Part shown: positions 59,596-64,000 of the stretch, in pieces
Layout: every line of letters starts with the position of its first letter
How positions within the stretch are numbered: the stretch's first letter is position 1
NCBI RefSeq assembly: GCF_030676415.1
Contig: NZ_JAUUTW010000005.1
Coordinates: forward strand, 124,001 to 188,000
Origin: Peribacillus frigoritolerans
Lineage (GTDB): Bacteria > Bacillota > Bacilli > Bacillales > DSM-1321
DNA: 64,000 bases
Reading direction: 5' to 3'
Program-made: the position numbers and the translations under genes
The notes under the pieces: model-generated
Seen by the model: the letters and a program-made list of their open reading frames with translations, nothing else
The model's database searches: none
Told to the model about the DNA's origin: nothing

Positions 59596-59599
59596 GATA

Positions 59600-59870
59600 G
59601 CCTCACCTTCCTGAATTAAAACTAAAGATTAATAAGAAATGAGGCAGCCTCAAATAAAGAAACCCTGCTGTAAAAGGTCCTCTATATGAACAAGCCTCAT
59701 CCGTATCGATTATCCCATGTAAATATTGTTCTCTATGACTGCTTAGTAGTTCGAAGGGAAAGACAGATTGGTTTAAACTCCAAAGAGTCATAGTAGCTTT
59801 ATCTCTTTGTGAAGCCTAACTTTACCGCTTTATCCGAATAAAATTAAATTACCACAACTTTTCGACAACA
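59600..59870. other. Interval between lysA and spoVAF
   Basis: Contains an ATGAGGC/GCCTCAT long-range inverted repeat (59641-59701) that may terminate the spoVA transcript. No gene or riboswitch recognised. Confidence 0.45.
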
Positions 59871-61361
59871 TCAACCTTTAGATTTTCTCGGCTGCCTATA
59901 TAAATCCTGGGGATGTACAATACTCGGACGTTCTATAGATCCTGGATAAGGTCTTCTAAATATTATATGTGACAAGGCCTTCGGCTGAAACGGGAGAAGC
60001 GGCCATAAATAAGGTGTATTTAACGTTTTTATACTGGCGAGCATAATCAAGTAGAGTGTGATGCCTATGACTAAGCCAGGCACTTTAAATAAAGCGACCA
60101 GCACTATCAGGACTAAACGGGAAATTTTATTCGCAACCCCTAGTTCTAGACTCGGAGTGACAAATGTACCGATTGTCGCTACGGAAGCGTAGAGAACCAC
60201 TTCAGGAACAAATAGGCCAACATCTATCGCTATTTGTCCTATCAAAACCGCCGCAACCAAGCCCATTGCCGTGGAAAGCGGGGTCGGGGTATGAACGGCT
60301 GCCATCCTTAAAAATTCTATCCCTATATCGGAAATGAAGATTTGGAACACAATGGGTATATGCGTTTTTTCATTCGGCCCGATATACTCGAACTTTTCCG
60401 GCAGAAGGGAAGGGTCTAAACAAAACAATAACCAAATCGGCAGCAAGAATAACGAAACGAAAATCCCGAGAAACCGGACCCAGCGCACCAAGGTTCCAAC
60501 AGCAGGTGCCTGCCGATACTCCTCAGCGTGTTGCATGTGATGGAAAAGAGTGGACGGGGTGATGATGACACTCGGTGAGGTATCCACATAAATAAGGACA
60601 TGCCCCTCAAGTAAATGCGTTGCCGCTACATCAGCACGTTCCGTGTACCTGACAAGCGGGTATGGGTTATATCCTTGCCTGACAATGAACTCTTCGATCG
60701 TTTTATCAGACATTGTAATGCCATCAACCTCAATACTATTCAATTCCTTACGAATGATATCAATTAAATCAGGATCGGCAATATCTTTAATGTAGCCGAT
60801 GGATATATCTGATTTCGATCGTTCTCCTACATGCAACATTTCAAAACGTAATCTTTCATCCCGTATCCTCCGTCTGGTAATCGCTGTATTAATGATTATA
60901 TTCTCGACAAAACCATCCCTTGATCCACGGACGACTTTTTCCGTATCGGGTTCTACTGGCTGTCTCCCGGGATAACTCCTGACATCCACAACCAACCCTA
61001 TTGGTTTACCATCAACAACAACGACTATTAAACCGGATAATACCTGATCAACAAGCTCATCCATCGTCTTTATTTCCTGAACGGATTGGTGTACAAGCAA
61101 GTCTTTGACTACATCAAAAACTTTAGTAGACACGATATCGGCATTTTTGTTATGAATGAGAGAATCGAGGATATCAATGATGTACTCTGTATCCGTCAGC
61201 CCGTTTATATAGTAAATATGCACATCTTTTCTTAAGACCTTTATCCTTCTTACTCCTAAGTCGAAGCTGACGCCTAGACCTACTTTCTCTTCCATGTACG
61301 CGTCAACTTCCGCTACCCTACTCGGAATCGGTATCATGTTTTGAGGTTTCTCTGAAGTCAT
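59871..61361 (-). CDS. spoVAF: Stage V sporulation protein AF
   Basis: GerA-family membrane protein in the spore inner membrane. About 496 residues: soluble GerA-type N-terminal half (to about 285) and five membrane helices, ending in a Pro/Arg-rich tail. Recent work on the family links SpoVAF to an accessory ion channel that amplifies germination signals. Several start codons cluster; the ATG at 61361 is spaced best from AAAGGAG. Confidence 0.93.
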   Translation of the reverse strand: MTSEKPQNMIPIPSRVAEVDAYMEEKVGLGVSFDLGVRRIKVLRKDVHIYYINGLTDTEYIIDILDSLIHNKNADIVSTKVFDVVKDLLVHQSVQEIKTMDELVDQVLSGLIVVVVDGKPIGLVVDVRSYPGRQPVEPDTEKVVRGSRDGFVENIIINTAITRRRIRDERLRFEMLHVGERSKSDISIGYIKDIADPDLIDIIRKELNSIEVDGITMSDKTIEEFIVRQGYNPYPLVRYTERADVAATHLLEGHVLIYVDTSPSVIITPSTLFHHMQHAEEYRQAPAVGTLVRWVRFLGIFVSLFLLPIWLLFCLDPSLLPEKFEYIGPNEKTHIPIVFQIFISDIGIEFLRMAAVHTPTPLSTAMGLVAAVLIGQIAIDVGLFVPEVVLYASVATIGTFVTPSLELGVANKISRLVLIVLVALFKVPGLVIGITLYLIMLASIKTLNTPYLWPLLPFQPKALSHIIFRRPYPGSIERPSIVHPQDLYRQPRKSKG

Positions 61362-61923
61362 CATGACCACTCCTTTCCAATATGATTTCCACTGCCAGCT
61401 TCGTTATCGGTGCTCCTCTTTTAAAATCGTCCTGATGGGACATTTTCCCTATATCTCCTATCCCCACTACTATGGGAACATGTAATTGATCGATGCAATA
61501 CACCGTATCTCCTGTTATCTTGCCCAGTTCAAATTCCTCAGCGCCGTATTTATCAACCCCGTTCGGTGTCAAATTACCATCACGGTCAATACAGATATCC
61601 ACCTTGGTCCATTCTTCCCTTCTAGTCTTTGAAGCGACCGCTATTACGCCAAGGACATTAATATCAGGGTGTCCGGCAACTACCTTCATTGCCTGTTCGC
61701 CTGATCCTTCTCCTATAAAACCGCTATCATCAAACATGACCAATACAGGATCATACTTCGCCTTTTTTATTAATTCAACTAACTCCAAGCCCGTATATCG
61801 TGATGGATTACCCTGGGACATGGAGATACATCTTCCCCCAATTTCCTTGGCTACATGCTCGACAGCCCGTTTCGCATACTCATCACCATCCGTAATCAAT
61901 ATCACTTTTCGTTTGGTCACCAT
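61318..61923 (-). CDS. spoVAEA: Stage V sporulation protein AEa
   Basis: Soluble ~201-residue protein starting [22 protein letters not shown], typical of SpoVAEa; no membrane segment. Overlaps spoVAF by 44 bases. Start chosen after GAAAGGTAGG. In B. subtilis it follows spoVAEb; here spoVAB is directly upstream. Confidence 0.9.
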   Translation of the reverse strand: MVTKRKVILITDGDEYAKRAVEHVAKEIGGRCISMSQGNPSRYTGLELVELIKKAKYDPVLVMFDDSGFIGEGSGEQAMKVVAGHPDINVLGVIAVASKTRREEWTKVDICIDRDGNLTPNGVDKYGAEEFELGKITGDTVYCIDQLHVPIVVGIGDIGKMSHQDDFKRGAPITKLAVEIILERSGHDDFRETSKHDTDSE

Positions 61924-61965
61924 CTTGGGCCTACCTTTCATCACAGGAATAGTTACCTCATACAC

Positions 61966-62388
61966 TTATAAATCGACAAAATAAATCCATTGGAATAATG
62001 ATCCGGCTATTTTTCCCAATACGAGTGCCATTAACAGATAAATGATCTTTTCTTGAATTCCGATTCGTTTTGAAAGAACCGGAAATACATTCAGGACTTC
62101 AGTTAAGGCAGCAGCGAGCATCCCATTAAATATCCCGTCAGCCAAACCGATTGGAATTAATAAAAAATACGGGAGGGAAAGTTCCGTTTCCTGTAATCCT
62201 AACCATGTTCCTGCGACAACTCCGGCAATGATGGCTCCTTCGTAGTAATGTATCATTTTCATTGTTTTTGTCAGCTGAGTCAGTCTCGGAATCACCCCAA
62301 GTACAGTTAAAAACGCTACAAAACCGGCACCTGTCGCAAAACCTCCGGCTAAACCGACAAAGATTCCGAAGATGATTTTACCGGTCAT
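61966..62388 (-). CDS. spoVAB: Stage V sporulation protein AB
   Basis: About 140 residues, four to five membrane helices, with GAGFVAFLTVLGVIPRLTQLTKT characteristic of SpoVAB. Overlaps spoVAA by 11 bases. Start is uncertain: ATG 62388 fits the family N-terminus but AGGAG is distant; coupling to spoVAA is likely. Confidence 0.9.
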   Translation of the reverse strand: MTGKIIFGIFVGLAGGFATGAGFVAFLTVLGVIPRLTQLTKTMKMIHYYEGAIIAGVVAGTWLGLQETELSLPYFLLIPIGLADGIFNGMLAAALTEVLNVFPVLSKRIGIQEKIIYLLMALVLGKIAGSLFQWIYFVDL

Positions 62389-63001
62389 CAAGGTGGCGCA
62401 CGTTCTCCTTATTTTCATTCATGATTACATAACGGTCCAAATCCTGCTGATAGTTGAACATTTCAACCTCGAGCGGACTAGGTTCCTCATTGAAGCGTTT
62501 TTTAAAGAAGTGATTAAAAAATAGAATCATGCCCATACCAAGGCCGAAGCTATATGGGATTTGGATCAATAACGGCTTATCTTCCACTTTTCCCGTTATT
62601 ATAGTAAAGATTTTTTGATGCACTTCCCCCATGCTGACATCCACATGAAAATTCATGATCGTCATCCCGCCGCCGACAAATAACAAAAACCAAACGAAGG
62701 CGAATGTCAGGTATGACATTTTCTTTTTCGAGAGGATGATTTCGATGATCGTTTGGGAGGGCCCGAATGTCTCCACTTCAATAGTCTGATCCATCTTGCG
62801 GATGGCCATGATAACTTGAGCCAAATCAATGACAATAATATTCCTATCTTCCTTCTTGACCGTTAATAATATGATTTCTTCAATTTTGGTAATCACTTCT
62901 TCAGGTCCAATTATCCTTGCAATATCTTTTATCCTCACCGTTTGATTTCCCTTTACTTGTACACGGTTCCTCATCCTGATATATACAACTGCCACTATCA
63001 T
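62378..63001 (-). CDS. spoVAA: Stage V sporulation protein AA
   Basis: About 207 residues: cytosolic N-terminal domain (RMRNRVQVKGNQTVRIKDIA) and two membrane helices, then FFKKRFNEEPSPLEVEMFNYQQDLD, nearly identical to B. subtilis SpoVAA. First gene of the operon, behind a sigma-G promoter. Part of the dipicolinate transport system of the forespore. Confidence 0.93.
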   Translation of the reverse strand: MIVAVVYIRMRNRVQVKGNQTVRIKDIARIIGPEEVITKIEEIILLTVKKEDRNIIVIDLAQVIMAIRKMDQTIEVETFGPSQTIIEIILSKKKMSYLTFAFVWFLLFVGGGMTIMNFHVDVSMGEVHQKIFTIITGKVEDKPLLIQIPYSFGLGMGMILFFNHFFKKRFNEEPSPLEVEMFNYQQDLDRYVIMNENKENVRHLDDR

Positions 63002-63032
63002 CACATCCCGACCTTTTATTTCCTTATGATAG

Positions 63033-63062
63033 TAGTATGGATTGGAAACAGATTGAAAATGC
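63033..63062 (-). promoter_or_regulatory. Sigma-G promoter of the spoVA operon
   Basis: Minus strand GCATT (63058-63062), 18-base spacer, CATACTA (63033-63039), about 30 bases before spoVAA. Confidence 0.8.
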
Positions 63063-63107
63063 AGGAAGTGAACCATGTCCAAATATTACTAAATTGAAAA
63101 CAAAAAA

Positions 63108-63133
63108 AGACATGCTGCAATGACAGCATGTCT
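63108..63133. terminator. Hairpin flanking element C on the left
   Basis: AGACATGCTG-CAATGA-CAGCATGTCT; on the minus strand it is followed by TTTTTTTG, so it looks like the terminator of a minus-strand gene now displaced to the right of the IS. Confidence 0.75.
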
Positions 63134-63164
63134 ACAGTTTTTTTTGGCTTGTACAAATTTGGAC

Positions 63165-63293
63165 GTTGATTTCCACTTCAGGCACTCGCTTTTCGCGGGC
63201 GGTCCGGGAGCCTCCTCGGCGCACTTGCGCCTGTGGGGTCTCCCTTGGACTCGCTATTCCCGCAGAAGTCTCGCACCTTCCGTTCCAATCAAC
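63165..63293 (+). repeat. Conserved structured leader repeat, copy C
   Basis: Closing stem GTTGATT/AATCAAC; inner hairpin GGCGC-ACTT-GCGCC; GGGAG/CTCCC and GTCC/GGAC stems. Confidence 0.85.
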
Positions 63294-63378
63294 TATGTTT
63301 AAAAATTTAGATAGAACTCCTTTTGCCTACAGTCTTTTTTGTTTTAAAATAGAACGATTAAAACTTGAGGTGATGAGG

Positions 63379-64000
63379 ATGCTTTCGAAACATAATTCTA
63401 TTCAGCGAGATCAACTTGAAATGATTACTTTAGATCAACTGGTGCCGGCGAACCATTTGGTTCGTAAAATGGAGGCTTCCATTGACTTCACTTTCATTTA
63501 CGACTTGGTGAAAGATATGTATTCAGAGGTAGGACGCCCAAGTATTGATCCAGTTATTTTAGTTAAACTGACATTCATTCAATATACCTTCGGTATTCGT
63601 TCCATGCGTAAAACGATTGAAGAAGCTGAAACAAATATGGCTTACCGTTGGTTCTTAGGCTATGGTTTCCATGATAAAGTACCTCATTTCTCAACGTTCG
63701 GGAAAAATTATGAGCGACGCTTTAAAGATACAGACCTGTTTGAACAGATTTTCTATCGCATCTTAATATCAGCTGCTGATAGAAAGTTAATAAGTGCTGA
63801 ACACGTATTCGTCGATTCCACACATGTAAAAGCCAATGCGAATAAGCGCAAATTTGAAAAGAAAATCGTACGCAAAGAAACACGAGCATATCAAGGACGT
63901 CTTCAAGATGAAATAAATCAAGATCGTGAAAACCATGGAAAGAAACCTTTTCCACCAGATAATTTTGATAAGGAAGAAACCAGAGCAATTAAAGAAAGTA
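63379..64000 (+). CDS. IS1182-family transposase (N-terminal 207 residues)
   Basis: DDE transposase, open to the last base of the window. ATG follows GAGGTGATGAGG. Family features: NHLVRKMEASIDFTFIY, RPSIDPVILVKL, TFGIRSMRKTIEEAETNMAYRWFLGY, VPHFSTF and the first catalytic region FVDSTHVKANANK. No disruption is seen in the visible part, so it may be active. Confidence 0.92.
   Translation, partial: MLSKHNSIQRDQLEMITLDQLVPANHLVRKMEASIDFTFIYDLVKDMYSEVGRPSIDPVILVKLTFIQYTFGIRSMRKTIEEAETNMAYRWFLGYGFHDKVPHFSTFGKNYERRFKDTDLFEQIFYRILISAADRKLISAEHVFVDSTHVKANANKRKFEKKIVRKETRAYQGRLQDEINQDRENHGKKPFPPDNFDKEETRAIKES

Larger units (their letters stand above)
63135..64000 (+). mobile_element. IS1182-like element (copy C), right end beyond window
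   Basis: Begins near CAGTTTTTTTTGGC directly after the hairpin, carries the conserved leader (63165-63293) and an open transposase gene. Reference copy for the two deleted elements A and B. Confidence 0.8.

Noticed and set aside
59600-59870. Lysine riboswitch upstream of lysA
   Set aside because: None of the conserved L-box blocks is present; only a long-range inverted repeat is seen.

Overview
The window reads as a chromosomal segment of an endospore-forming low-GC Firmicute of the Bacillus/Peribacillus type. It carries spoIVA, sleB-ypeB, dacB-spmA-spmB, a spoVA operon, prsW and a DUF-type coat-like peptide, and long stretches keep the Bacillus subtilis order between the spoVA locus and folE. 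Nearly all genes are on the minus strand, so the map is best read from right to left. Species assignment is inference from protein resemblance only.

Layout from left to right: folE (cut by the window edge), hbs, spoIVA, yphF and yphE; then an accessory block (about 4.2-11.0 kb) with a terminator-inserted IS1182-like remnant, a putrescine aminotransferase (patA), a sigma-54 activator, a decayed permease and an intact APC permease; then gpsA, der, yphA, ypzI, fni, ypfD, plsC, cmk, ypfB, a broken ypfA, ypeB, sleB, prsW, ansA, ypdA and gudB. Next come mecB/ypbH, a CarH-like B12-binding MerR regulator, ypbG, ypbF, ypbE, ypbD, recS and ypbB. Then fer (plus strand), ribU under an FMN riboswitch, serA (plus strand), rsiX-sigX, resE-resD-resC-resB-resA, rluB, spmB-spmA-dacB, a domain-permuted AhpF-like reductase with ahpC behind a PerR box, a sodF-like gene, ypuI, scpB-scpA, a 30-aa YjcZ-like peptide, ypuF, ribT, ypuA, an internally deleted IS1182-like element, lysA, a shortened spoVA operon (spoVAA, spoVAB, spoVAEa, spoVAF) and the first two thirds of an IS1182-family transposase running off the right edge.

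The most informative signals outside ordinary gene content are these. (1) Three copies of the left part of one IS1182-like element: two are internally deleted and bracketed by direct repeats of a whole terminator hairpin, and all three carry a GC-rich leader whose stems are kept by compensating changes. (2) A self-contained sigma-54 circuit: near-consensus -24/-12 promoters before patA and the permease, each with upstream TATGCAAA motifs. (3) A spoVA operon lacking the usually indispensable spoVAC, spoVAD and spoVAEb genes. (4) A CarH-type photoreceptor signature (W-x9-EH) in the MerR protein. (5) Relics of a permease and of the PilZ gene ypfA. (6) Small genes too short for ordinary ORF lists (ypzI, the YjcZ-like peptide, a 28-aa membrane peptide).
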